DNA from: Amycolatopsis sp. NBRC 101858
GTDB taxonomy: Bacteria > Actinomycetota > Actinomycetes > Mycobacteriales > Pseudonocardiaceae
Assembly (NCBI RefSeq): GCF_030269325.1
Contig: NZ_BSTD01000007.1
Location: 682,001-746,000, forward strand
Reading direction: 5' to 3'
Length of the DNA: 64,000 nt
Below, piece after piece: positions 43,322-52,700 of this stretch. Position 1 is the first letter of the stretch, and each line of letters starts with the position of its first letter. A program made the translations under genes and the position numbers. The notes under the pieces were generated by a model. The model was not told the DNA's origin. It ran no database searches and worked only from the letters and a program-made list of their open reading frames with translations.

Positions 43322-45133
43322 TCAGAGTTCGACGACGCTGACGGCGGGCTCGGCCGCGGGGACGGCCCCGCCGTCGAGCGCGGCGGCCAGCTCGGCGGCC
43401 GTGGCGTGCTGGTAGAGCTGCGTGATCACCAGGTCCGGGTAGGACTTCCGCAGGCGGGCGAAGACGGTCAGCGCCTTGAAGGAGTCGCCGCCGATCTCCA
43501 GGAACCGGTCCGCACGGCCGATTCCCGGCCGGCCGAGCACGTCCGCCCAGACGTCCAGCACCAGCCGTTCGGTGGCCGACCGCGCGGGTTCGCGCTCGAT
43601 GTCGGTCGCCCGGACGGCCGCGCTCCGCAACGCGGCGAAGTCGGTCTTGCCGTTGAGGTTCACCGGGATCGCGGCGACGAAGTGCACCCGGCTGGGCACG
43701 AGCGCGGACGGCAGGACCTCCCGCAGCGCCCGGCTCAGTTCGGCCGGCTCGCCGGTTCCGGTGACGTAGGCGACGAGCTCCACCGGACCACCGGCCGCCG
43801 GCTCCTCACCGGTCACCACGGCTTGGCGGATGCCGGGCCTGGCCAGCAGCGCGGCCTCGACCTCGCCCGGCTCGACGCGGTTCCCGCGGACCTTGAGCTG
43901 GCGGTCCGCCCGGCCGAGGTAGTCGAGTTCGCCGCCGGGGCCGGCGATGACGACGTCGTCGGTGCAGTAGAACGTCCCGTCGCCCAGCTCGACGAACTTC
44001 GCCGCGGTCAGCTCCGGTTCGCCGAGGTAGCCGTCGGCGAGGCAGTCGCCGCCGAGGTACAGCACGCCCGCCTCGCCGGGCGTGACCGGGCGGCCGTCTC
44101 CATCGAGCACCCGTGCCCGCACGCCCGCCAGCGGCGTGCCGACCGGGACCCGGGGCAGGTCGGCGTCGTCGGGCCGGACCCGGTGCGCCGTTGCGAGGAT
44201 CGTCGCTTCCGAAGGCCCGTAACCGTTCTGCACCTCCAGGCCGGGCCGGACGGCGAAGATCGCGCGGGCCAGCCGGGGCGGGAAGGCCTCCCCCGCCACG
44301 ACGAGCAAGCGAGTGGGCAGCAGTGCGGCCAGGTCACCCTCGGCGGCCAGCGCCTCCAGCTGGGACGGGGTGTAGGTGAGGCAGTCGGCCGGGTGGTCCC
44401 GGAGGTCGGCGGCGAGCGCACGCGGGTCGAGCGTGGTGTCGCGGCTGTAGACGTCCAGCCGGGCGCCCGAAAGCAGCGCGCCGTAGACCGACACCTTGCC
44501 GAGGTCGGCCGCGAACGTCGTGGTGAGGCCGAAGCTCGCGAGGCCGGTGGCGGCCACCCGCTCGAAGAAGGCCGCGGTGTAGTTGAGCACCGCCCGGTGG
44601 CTGACGACGACCGCCTTCGGCACCCCCGTGGACCCGGAGGTGCAGACCAGGTAGGCGACGTCCTCGGGGGCCACCCCGGGCGCGACGCGGTAGGGCGCCG
44701 ACGCGGTCTCGTCGACGACGGCGGCCGGGGGCGCTCCGGCGGGCAGCCGGCCGCGGTTGCGGTCGTCGGTGAAGACCGCCCGCGCGCCGGTCGTGGCCAG
44801 CAGCGAGGCGATCCGCGGGTCCGGGTCGGTCGTCTCGATGTGCACGTACGCCGCGCCGACCGCCCAGGCCGCGAGCACGGCGATCATCGAGCGGTGGGAC
44901 CGGTCGAGCAGGGTGGCGACGACGTCGCCGCGGCCGACCCCCTGCGCGCGCAGCCAGTCCGCGGCGGCACCCGCGGCACCGGCCAGCTCCGGGTAGCCGA
45001 GCACCTCGGCGCCCTGCCGCAGCGCGGGACGGTCGCCGGCGTCCGCGGCAGCCGCCGCGAACGCGTGCGCTCCGGTCGGGAACCGGCGCAGCGAGCCGGA
45101 CATGGGTGCTCCTTCGGTCGGGCCCGCGGTCAT
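43322..45133 (-). CDS. NRPS adenylation-carrier protein (A-PCP), unusual pocket
   Basis: A 603-residue protein. A domain about 20-510: A3 LVCTSGSTGVPKA, A5 QNGYGPSEATI, A7 YCTDDVV, A8 GRADRQLKVRGNRVEPGEVE and A10 LNGKTDF with the catalytic Lys. The A4 region reads FGLTTTFAADLGKVSVYGA, the AADLG variant and not FDxS. By hand alignment to GrsA-Phe the pocket code is D-L-V-T-V-A-G-I-L-K, which I cannot assign. Carrier domain at the end, Ser551 (EIGGDSFKAL). The ATG overlaps the ACP stop (45130-45133). The MbtH gene follows. It must supply its residue to a C domain on another protein. Confidence 0.93.
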   Translation of the reverse strand: MTAGPTEGAPMSGSLRRFPTGAHAFAAAAADAGDRPALRQGAEVLGYPELAGAAGAAADWLRAQGVGRGDVVATLLDRSHRSMIAVLAAWAVGAAYVHIETTDPDPRIASLLATTGARAVFTDDRNRGRLPAGAPPAAVVDETASAPYRVAPGVAPEDVAYLVCTSGSTGVPKAVVVSHRAVLNYTAAFFERVAATGLASFGLTTTFAADLGKVSVYGALLSGARLDVYSRDTTLDPRALAADLRDHPADCLTYTPSQLEALAAEGDLAALLPTRLLVVAGEAFPPRLARAIFAVRPGLEVQNGYGPSEATILATAHRVRPDDADLPRVPVGTPLAGVRARVLDGDGRPVTPGEAGVLYLGGDCLADGYLGEPELTAAKFVELGDGTFYCTDDVVIAGPGGELDYLGRADRQLKVRGNRVEPGEVEAALLARPGIRQAVVTGEEPAAGGPVELVAYVTGTGEPAELSRALREVLPSALVPSRVHFVAAIPVNLNGKTDFAALRSAAVRATDIEREPARSATERLVLDVWADVLGRPGIGRADRFLEIGGDSFKALTVFARLRKSYPDLVITQLYQHATAAELAAALDGGAVPAAEPAVSVVEL

Positions 45134-45390
45134 CGGATCGGACCGGGACGGGCGGCGGCGGTGAGCTCGGCGAGCGCACCCACCGATTCGGTGGCCAGGT
45201 AGGTCTTGAGGACGAGCCGGACCCCGAAGGCGTCCTCCACCGCGGTGAACAGGCGCAGGGCGGTGTGGCTGCTCCAGCCCGGCAGCTCGGCGAAGCGGCG
45301 CTCCGGCGTGATCTCGGCGGACGGCACGTCGGTCACCGTGGCGACCAGCCGGGCCAGTTCGGGGGCGACGTCCAGGACGGTTTCAGGCAT
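45130..45390 (-). CDS. Stand-alone acyl carrier protein, partner of FkbH
   Basis: An 86-residue carrier protein. The ATG at 45390 lies within the end of the FkbH gene (8-base overlap), and its stop overlaps the A-PCP start. The attachment motif is divergent: LPGWSSHTALRL instead of the usual DSL, with the second Ser the likely phosphopantetheine site. Carrier proteins next to FkbH enzymes hold the glyceryl unit made from 1,3-bisphosphoglycerate. Here the ACP should carry glyceryl-S-ACP to the KAS III-like enzyme coded just upstream. Confidence 0.82.
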   Translation of the reverse strand: MPETVLDVAPELARLVATVTDVPSAEITPERRFAELPGWSSHTALRLFTAVEDAFGVRLVLKTYLATESVGALAELTAAARPGPIR

Positions 45391-47251
45391 GAGCGGTGGT
45401 CCGTTCTTCGAAGTGCAGCGTGAGCCACGGGGGCGCGAGCGGGCGCTCCCGCGGCAGGGACAAGGACGGCCGGGCGCCCGGCGTGAACCCGGCGTCGGTG
45501 AGGAACTTCTCCGCCGGCCCGTTGCGGCCGGTCGGGCGGAACTCGGCTTCGAGCCGGTCCGCGCCGGCGGCCGTGGCCAGGTCGGCGACGGTCTGCAGCA
45601 CGGCGAACTCGATCCCGCGCGCGAAGACGCGGCAGCTCATCACCATGTTCTCGATCAGCCAGCGCCCTTCGCCCGCGGCGACCCACACCGCGCCGACGAC
45701 CCCTTCGTCGCCGAAGCGGTCCGCGACTTCGAAGGCGAGCACGAGCCCGTCCGGTGCCGCGGCGAGCTCCCGGGTCCGCTGCTCGGAGTGCGCGTGGCCG
45801 GTGAAGGTGAACTGGTTGGTGCGGGCACCCAGCTGCACGACGCGCAGCAGCTGGTACTCGTCGGCCGGCCGCACGCGCACCACCAGCTCCAGGCCGGCCA
45901 GGTAGTCCTCTGTGGACGGACGGCTCTCCTGCCAGCGGTGCCGTTGCTCCCGCGCCTGGTAGAGCTCGGTGCGCCGCTTGTCCGTGTCGGTCGTCGCGAG
46001 CACGTCGAAGTGCCCGCCGGCCAGCAGGGTGCCGACGTGGTCCGCCGGATCGCCGTCCAGCCGGACCACCGCCACCTCCGGCAGCGCGCCGCGGACCAGC
46101 TCGCACTCGAACGGCGAGTCGTCCGCGAAGACGAAGCTGTCGAGCCCGAGGTTCAGCTCGGCCGCGATCTCCGCGAGGCTGCCGTCCTTGGCGTCCCAGC
46201 CCGCCTTGACGGCCACGAAGTCGCCGCGCCGCAGGAGCAGCGCGGGGTGCTCGGCGAAGACCCGCTCCACCAGGTCCGGGTCGTTCTTGCTGGCGACGGC
46301 CAGCAGGATTCCCTGGCGCCGCAGGGAAAGCGCGGCCCGTTGCACCGCGGCGAAGGCGTTGCCCGGGTACAACGGGCCGACCTCGATGTTCTCCGGGCCG
46401 TCGTCGCCGAGCACCCCGCCCCACACGGTGTTGTCGAGATCCAGCACGAGGCATTTGCGCGACGTCCCGGCGACCGCCCGGGCGTATCCCGCGGCTTCCC
46501 TGGCGTAGAACCATTCGAGCGCCGGCGACCACGCCATGCCGGCGAAGCGGTGCAGCCGCTCGTCACGCAGCGGCACCGGCGCGCTCGCCAGCAGCGTCTC
46601 CAGGTCGAGCACGTCGACGCGGCCGCCCGGCTCGGCCAGGTCCAGCAGGCCGAGGTTCAGCTCCCGCCAGAGCCGGCCGAGCGTCGCGCGGTCCCGGTGC
46701 GCGATGAGGGTTCTCGGCCGCCCGGCCGGCAGCGGCACGGTGTGGACGAGGACCCGGCCGGTGCCGTGCCGGGCGAACGTCCGGACGGCGTCGGCGAAGC
46801 GGGCCAGGCGGTCCCGGGTCTGCGTCCGGGTGTCGTCCAGGTCCTCCGGGCTGGACTCGTCCGGGAGGAACAGCCGCTCGTCGGTGAGGCACAGCGTGAG
46901 ATCGGGGGCGAAGCGGGCGAGCGCGGAGTCGCCGGCTTCCAGCTGCAGGAGCAGCCGGTCCGGCGGCGTGAGCTCGATCCGGGCGTCGACGCCCGCCGCG
47001 AGCAGGGCGACCTTCAGCAGCGGCACGACGCCGTCCGCGGTGAAGGAGGCCGCGACCGCGACCCGGAGCGCACGCGGCGTGCGTCCGGCCGGCAGCAGCA
47101 GCGCCGGGTCGGTGCCGGCCAGCAGCCGGGCCGCTTCGCGGACCCGGGCGACGTCGCCGGTCCGGGTCAGCAGCCCCGGCAGGCCGGGATCGGGTGCGGC
47201 GCCCGGCTCGGCCAGGCGGCGCACTCGGGCGAGCAGTTCTTCCACGGTCAT
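45383..47251 (-). CDS. FkbH-like glyceryl-ACP synthase (HAD superfamily)
   Basis: A 622-residue FkbH-family protein. The HAD core shows the defining DLDNTVWGGVLGDDG (Asp271 and Asp273), then LLAVASKNDPD and FVFADDSPFECELVR. The N-terminal 230 residues have an SGNH-like fold, and the C-terminal 170 a GNAT-like part (NQFTFTGHAHSEQR, ENMVMSCRVFARG). FkbH enzymes dephosphorylate 1,3-bisphosphoglycerate and load glycerate on an ACP. The further genes for methoxymalonyl-ACP (methyltransferase, dehydrogenases) are missing, while a KAS III gene is next to it. This points to tetronate-type use of the glyceryl unit. Confidence 0.92.
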   Translation of the reverse strand: MTVEELLARVRRLAEPGAAPDPGLPGLLTRTGDVARVREAARLLAGTDPALLLPAGRTPRALRVAVAASFTADGVVPLLKVALLAAGVDARIELTPPDRLLLQLEAGDSALARFAPDLTLCLTDERLFLPDESSPEDLDDTRTQTRDRLARFADAVRTFARHGTGRVLVHTVPLPAGRPRTLIAHRDRATLGRLWRELNLGLLDLAEPGGRVDVLDLETLLASAPVPLRDERLHRFAGMAWSPALEWFYAREAAGYARAVAGTSRKCLVLDLDNTVWGGVLGDDGPENIEVGPLYPGNAFAAVQRAALSLRRQGILLAVASKNDPDLVERVFAEHPALLLRRGDFVAVKAGWDAKDGSLAEIAAELNLGLDSFVFADDSPFECELVRGALPEVAVVRLDGDPADHVGTLLAGGHFDVLATTDTDKRRTELYQAREQRHRWQESRPSTEDYLAGLELVVRVRPADEYQLLRVVQLGARTNQFTFTGHAHSEQRTRELAAAPDGLVLAFEVADRFGDEGVVGAVWVAAGEGRWLIENMVMSCRVFARGIEFAVLQTVADLATAAGADRLEAEFRPTGRNGPAEKFLTDAGFTPGARPSLSLPRERPLAPPWLTLHFEERTTAHA

Positions 47252-47275
47252 CCTTGTCCTCGCTCGGGAACGGGT

Positions 47276-48364
47276 TCAGATCCGCAGCAGCGTGCACGCC
47301 CAGTGCATGCCGCTGCCCGTGCTCAGCAGGGCGACCACGTCGCCGGGGACGAGCTCCCCGCCGGACAGCAGCCGCTCCAGGCTGATCAGCTGGTCCGCCG
47401 GGCCGCAGTGGCCGTGCGCCAGGGCCTGCTCGAAGTTGGTGCGGTCGAGCGGGACCCCCAGCTCCTTGGCCAGCGCTTCGAAGGCGGGCAGCGTGTCGTG
47501 CAGGTAGAGCACACGTTCCAGCGCGCCGACCGGGATCCCGGCGCGGTCGCAGGCCCGCTGGAGCACCTCGCGGGTCCGCGCGCCGAGCGCGTCGGCGAAG
47601 GCCAGTGCGGCCCGGCCGTCGCCGTCGAAGAACCGGTCCATGCGCTCGGCCATCGGCGCGAGGCCCACCGGGTCCGTCCCGGTGAACGGCGCGGCCGCGC
47701 CGCCCGCCTCCATCCGCATGAAGCCGGCGTACCGGCCGTCGCTGATCGTCTCGGTCACCAGCCACCGGCCGTCCGGGTGGTCGCGGCGCAGCACCGCCGC
47801 GGCCGCGCCGTCCGAGCCGAGCGACGCTCCCGTTTCGACGCGGTCCCAGTAGGGCTCGACGATCCGGTTCGCCGCCGCGACCAGCGCGGTGCGGTAGCCG
47901 GGGTGGGTGGCGAACCGCCCGGCCACGGTGTCGAAGGCGGTCACCCCGCCACCGCAGGCCTGGGTCAGCAGCACGGCTTCGGCGCGGTCCGCGCCGAGCC
48001 GGTGCTGCACCGCCGCGGCGGGGTCCCAGTACAGGTACTCGGCGATGTCCGTGATGGCCAGGACGACGAGGTCCACCTCCGCGGCGGCCACGCCGGCCCG
48101 CCGGAGCGCGGCCTCGCCCGCCTGGACGGCCAGGTCCGTCAGGCCCACCCCGGGTTCGGCGCGGTGCAGCCGCCGGTACCCCCAGTTCCGCAGCTTGGCG
48201 CCGTCGGCGCCGGGCAGGCCGGCGGGGTCGCCGGGGGTGCCCAGCGCCTGGCCGAGCGCGACGATCCCCAGCCCCGGAAGTCCGTTGCCGGCCGGGATGC
48301 CGGGCCCCGCGGACGTGCCGGGGCCCGGGTCTCCCGGCGAGGGCTCAGCCCACGCCGTTGACAT
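47276..48364 (-). CDS. KAS III-like condensing enzyme (tetronate-forming type?)
   Basis: A 362-residue FabH-fold protein. Catalytic Cys137 is in LLTQACGGGVTAF. The second residue is His289 (LYLHDTL). At the position of the usual Asn in GNT the text is AHGHCGPADQ, giving His319, so the triad reads Cys-His-His. This is not a housekeeping FabH. Together with FkbH and ACP in the same order as abyA1-A2-A3 of abyssomicin, it is expected to join glyceryl-ACP to a beta-ketoacyl chain and form a tetronate. The ATG at 48364 overlaps the aminopeptidase gene by 20 bases. Confidence 0.88.
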   Translation of the reverse strand: MSTAWAEPSPGDPGPGTSAGPGIPAGNGLPGLGIVALGQALGTPGDPAGLPGADGAKLRNWGYRRLHRAEPGVGLTDLAVQAGEAALRRAGVAAAEVDLVVLAITDIAEYLYWDPAAAVQHRLGADRAEAVLLTQACGGGVTAFDTVAGRFATHPGYRTALVAAANRIVEPYWDRVETGASLGSDGAAAAVLRRDHPDGRWLVTETISDGRYAGFMRMEAGGAAAPFTGTDPVGLAPMAERMDRFFDGDGRAALAFADALGARTREVLQRACDRAGIPVGALERVLYLHDTLPAFEALAKELGVPLDRTNFEQALAHGHCGPADQLISLERLLSGGELVPGDVVALLSTGSGMHWACTLLRI

Positions 48365-49793
48365 CGGCGGTGCTCACCGCGAACCGGCCGATCGCCCACG
48401 CCATCGAGCGGCCGTTCTGGTCGAAGATGGTCTTGTTGACGTTGTCCAGGGTGTCGCACGCCTGGTGGTAGCAGTGGTCGAGCATCTCCCCTTCGGTGCC
48501 GCCGAAGAGCTTCACCCACTCCGCGGACTTGATCGTGTCGGCACCGGCGTTCACCCCGCCGGCGGCGATGCCGGCGTTGACGAACGCGCTGTGGTCGGAC
48601 CGGCCGTCGAGCTGCAGCCCGACCGTCGGCAGGTTCCGGTCGGCGAAGAAACCGTTCACCAGCCGCGAAATCTGCTCGGACCCGGCGGGTGCGGGCCCGG
48701 TCGCGGTCTGTCCGTTGTAGACCTGGCGGGCGAAGTTCGGGGACCCGATCATCTCGAGGTTCAGGTACAACGCGGTCTGGCTGCGCTGCTGCGTGGTCAG
48801 CTGGTCGACGTAGTACTGCGAGCCCGCGAGCCCCTTCTCCTCGGCCGACCACCAGGCGAACCGGACCCGGTTGCGCACCTCGGCCGCGTGCGGGGCCAGG
48901 CGCAGCGCGGTCTCCAGCAGCATCGCCGCCGCCGCGCCGTTGTCGTTGATCCCCGGCGCGGTGTCGACGCTGTCGAGGTGCGCGCCCATCACGACGGTGT
49001 TGTCCGCGCGGCCGGTCGGCGTGTCCGCGATGAGGTTGTACGTGGTGGTGGTGATCCCGCCGCCGCGCAGGTCGATGTGCAGCGTCACCGGCGCGGCCGC
49101 AACGTCCGCCACGAGCTGCTCGGCTTCGCCGCGGGGCAGGGTGGCGGTGGGGATGCGGGCGTCCTCCGGCGGCACCATGCGGTAGCGCAGGTTGAGGTCC
49201 GGGTTGGGCGAGTCGGCGTTCATCAGCATCGCCGACGCGCCCGCCGCCGCGGCCACGAGCTGCTTCTGGGTGATGAAGCAGTCGCCGACGCGGACCAGGA
49301 CGATCTTGCCCCGGACGTCGGTGCCGGCGTAGTCGTCCGCCGTGCAGCCGGTGTCCTTTCCGGACGGAACGGCCGCCGTCGCGGTGAGCCCGCCGTCCGG
49401 GGTGGACACCGTGAACCGGGCGATCTGCGGGTGCAGCGTCCGGGACTGCGGTGCGGTCTCCGCGGCCGTCTCGGCGTCGATCCGGTAGTCGGGGAAGCTG
49501 AACTGCTGGCGCTGGACCACGTACCCGGCGCGCTTCAGCGTCTTGGTCAGGTAGTCCGCCGAGGCCTCGTACCCCGGGGACCCGGAGACCCGGTGCCCGC
49601 CGTTGGCCGCGGTGAGGTCGGCCAGTGTGGCCAGGTGGTGCCACGCGTTCGCGCCGGTCACCTCCTCGGCCATCCGGTCGGCCAGTGACCGGCCCCCGGC
49701 CCCCGCAGGACTCGCCGCGCTCGCCGCAGCGAGCGAAAGCAGGGTCGCCGCGGCCGTCAGGACGACCAGTGGCTTGCTCGGTGTTCTCTTCAC
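48345..49793 (-). CDS. Secreted M28-family zinc aminopeptidase in the NRPS operon
   Basis: A 482-residue exported peptidase like Streptomyces griseus aminopeptidase. The GTG at 49793 overlaps the megasynthase stop (GTGA). The signal peptide is about 1-32 (LVVLTAAATLLSLAAASA). A PA-like insert (about 135-240) includes RGKIVLVRVGDCF. Zinc ligands by family pattern: His in VVMGAHLDSVDT, Asp in GINDNGAAA, Glu pair in WWSAEEKGLAGS, Glu in LNLEMIGS (Asp in many relatives), His in CYHQACDTLDN. Its place between biosynthetic genes suggests extracellular trimming of an N-protected or prodrug form, or self-protection. That role is inferred. Confidence 0.92.
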   Translation of the reverse strand: MKRTPSKPLVVLTAAATLLSLAAASAASPAGAGGRSLADRMAEEVTGANAWHHLATLADLTAANGGHRVSGSPGYEASADYLTKTLKRAGYVVQRQQFSFPDYRIDAETAAETAPQSRTLHPQIARFTVSTPDGGLTATAAVPSGKDTGCTADDYAGTDVRGKIVLVRVGDCFITQKQLVAAAAGASAMLMNADSPNPDLNLRYRMVPPEDARIPTATLPRGEAEQLVADVAAAPVTLHIDLRGGGITTTTYNLIADTPTGRADNTVVMGAHLDSVDTAPGINDNGAAAAMLLETALRLAPHAAEVRNRVRFAWWSAEEKGLAGSQYYVDQLTTQQRSQTALYLNLEMIGSPNFARQVYNGQTATGPAPAGSEQISRLVNGFFADRNLPTVGLQLDGRSDHSAFVNAGIAAGGVNAGADTIKSAEWVKLFGGTEGEMLDHCYHQACDTLDNVNKTIFDQNGRSMAWAIGRFAVSTADVNGVG

Positions 49794-52700
49794 GGGTTTT
49801 CGACTCCTTCGTTTTCTCCGGACGGGGACAGGCGCTCGAGCGCCGCCCCGAAGTGCTCGGCGAGCTGCCGGACCGAGTCCTCGGCCAGCAGGTCGCCGCT
49901 GTAGCGCCACCGCACGCGGAGGCGGTCGCCGGCCACGCTCGGGTAGACCTCCAGGCCGCAGGGGCGGGGCATGTCGTGCGGACGGTCCCGGCCGACGAGG
50001 TCGGTGCGCACGGCACCGAGCGTCGCGGCCGGATCGTCCCGGCCCGTCGCGAGGAACGCCGGGGCGCCCCAGAACGAGAAGAGCAGGGCCGGTGCGGGAA
50101 TCGCAGCCAGCCGGCCACGGACTCCCGGGTCGGGGTGCAGCCGCAGCGCGGGCTCGAAGTCGAAGCCGCCGCGCGGCACCGAACGCAGCTCCGCCGCGAC
50201 CGCGGCCGTGTGGGCCCCGGCCGGGCGGCGGCCGGGCAGGCTCAGCGCGAAGGGGTGGGTCGCGTTGAAGTAGCCGACGGTCCGCCCGAGGTCGACGTCG
50301 CCCGCGAGGTCCTCCCGGCCGTGCCCGACCAGCTGGATCGCGACCTCGCCGCCGCGCACGCCGAGCCAGTGCTGCAGCGCGGTGCCGAGCCCGGCCAGCA
50401 GCTGCTCGTACCGCGTGACGCCGGCGGTGACCGCGGCGAGCGGGTACTCGCTGTCCAGCTCCCGGGTCGTCGCTTCGACGCCGAAACCGCCGGCCGGCAA
50501 GGGACTCAGCTGCGCGCTCCACGACCGGTCCAGCCAGTAGCCGGCGTCCAGCCGGTCCGGCTCCTCCCGGACCGTGCGGGCCAGCCGCCGCGTCCAGCTC
50601 AGGAAGTCCGGGCCCGGCGGCGGCAGCGGCCGGCCGTCGAGCAGTGCCGCCAGCTCCTCGGACAGGACGTTCCACGAGTACAGGTCCACCATCGCGTGGT
50701 GGACGGCGAGCACGAGGTCGTCCGGGCCGTCACCGCCCCTGCGGAACACGCCCGCGCGGCAGACCGGCCCGTCGGCGAGGCTCAGCGTCTCGTGCAGCCC
50801 GGTCGCGAGGTCGTCCACCGCGGCCGTCCACCGCTCCGGCGGGACGTCGCGCAGGGCGAACTCGGTCGCCGACGGCGGTTCCGGCGCCACGGTCTGCACC
50901 CAGCCGTCCCCGTCCGGGCGCAGCCGCGCGCGGAGCACGGGATGGCGCTCGGCGAGCGTTTCCAGCGCCCGGTCCAGCTCGTCCGTGCCGACCGAGCGCC
51001 GGAGGGCGTAGCCGACGCCGTGGTTCCAGTAGTCGGGCCGGGGCACCTGCCGGGCGAGGAACTCCAGCTGAGCCGGCGACGCACCGACGTCGGAGTCGTC
51101 CTCCTCGCTGATGTGCTCCGCGGCCGGCTCGGGGTCCAATTCCGTGGTGACCCGCGCGATGGCTTCGATCGTCCGGTGGTCGAGGATGTGCTTGGGCCGC
51201 AGGGAAAGCCCGGCCTCCGCCGCGGCGGAGGCCAGCGCGATCGCCGTCATCGAGTCCCCGCCCGCTTCGAGGAAGTCGTCGAGGACCCCGATGCGGCCGA
51301 ACCGCTCGCCCCAGAGGGCAACGAGCCGCTCCTCCATCGGTGTGCGCGGCGGCACGTGGCCCGGCCGGCCCACGACGGGCTGCGGCTCGGTGCGCGCGAC
51401 CGCCGTCCCGGCGACGGCTTCGATGAGGAACCCGGCGTCCTCGGCCACGACCCGGCCGAGGAGCCCGAGGTAGCTGTCGAGCCACTCGCGGGCGGTGGCG
51501 GCTGTGAAGGAGCCGGTGTCGTACTGCAGGCGGCCGCGCAGCTCGTCGCCGTACTCCAGCAGCACGAGCCCGACCGGGAACGCCTGCCCGCCCTGGCCGA
51601 CGTCGAGCAGTTCGACGGCCGGGCCGTCCGCGCCCAGCCGCGTCAGCGGTGCGACGTCGGTGGAGAGGCTGAACATCGTGGCGGCCAGCGGGTCGGCCGA
51701 GCCCGGGCGGGCGATCCGCCGCAGCCGGTCGGTGGGCAGCCCCTGGTGCCCGACGGCCCGCAGCGACGCCGTCCGGACCGCGTCGACCAGGGCGCTGAAC
51801 GGCTCTTCCGGCCGGACCAGCACCCGCACCACCAGCGTGGTCGCGTAGTTGCCGACCACCGGCTCGTCCTCCGGCCGTCGGCCGGCGGCCGGGACCGCGA
51901 CGCACACGTCCGGGTCACCGGTGAGCTGCCACAGCAGCACCGCCCAGGCGGCGAGCAGCACCATGTTCGGCGTCCGGCGCGAGCGCCGGGACAGCTCCCG
52001 CAGCCCGGCGGCCAGGTCCGGGGCCAGCCCGAAGGCGACCTCGTCGTGGCCGGTGCCGGTGGCGGACGCGTCGGCCGGGAGCGGGACGTACCGGCTGCCG
52101 GCCAGGTAGTCCTGCCAGAACCGGGCCAGGTCCGTCCCTTCCGGACTGTCCAAAGTGGAGCACTGATCGGTGACGTGCGCGAAGTAGTGCCGGTCGGGAG
52201 CTGTTCGCGTGCCGGCCAGGTCGTCGAACAGCAGCCGCCACGACCAGCCGTCGACGAACAGGTGGTGGAACGTCAACAGCAGGACATCCCGGGTCCGGTC
52301 GGCGAACCGGGCCCGCACGACTTCGTAGCGGCCGGGCTCGGCGTACGGCGACAACGGCACGGCGACGAGGCTGCGCAGCCCGCGCAGCAACGCCTGGCGC
52401 GCTTCGGGCTCGCCCTCGGCGAACGCGGTCAGGTCCAGTTCGGTGAGAACCGGGCGCACCGGTCCCGCGGGCGCGATCACCTGCTCGGGCGTGCCGTCGC
52501 GGCCGTCCTCGAGGAACGCCCGCACCATCGGATGCCGGGCGGCGAGGCCGGTGAGCAGGGCGCTCAGCGCGGGCAGATCGGCATCGGCCGCGAGCAGGAG
52601 CGCCGCGGGCAGGTGGTAGGTGGCCGCTTCCGGCTCGAGCCGGTACCCGGCCCAGATCGCGAGCTGCTCGCCCGACAACGGGCTCCGCTCGGCAACGACC

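Noticed and set aside
45383..47251. FkbH read as part of a methoxymalonyl-ACP supply set
   Set aside because: The required O-methyltransferase and two dehydrogenases are not in the operon, while a KAS III gene is adjacent, so glyceryl use for a tetronate-type ring is favoured.
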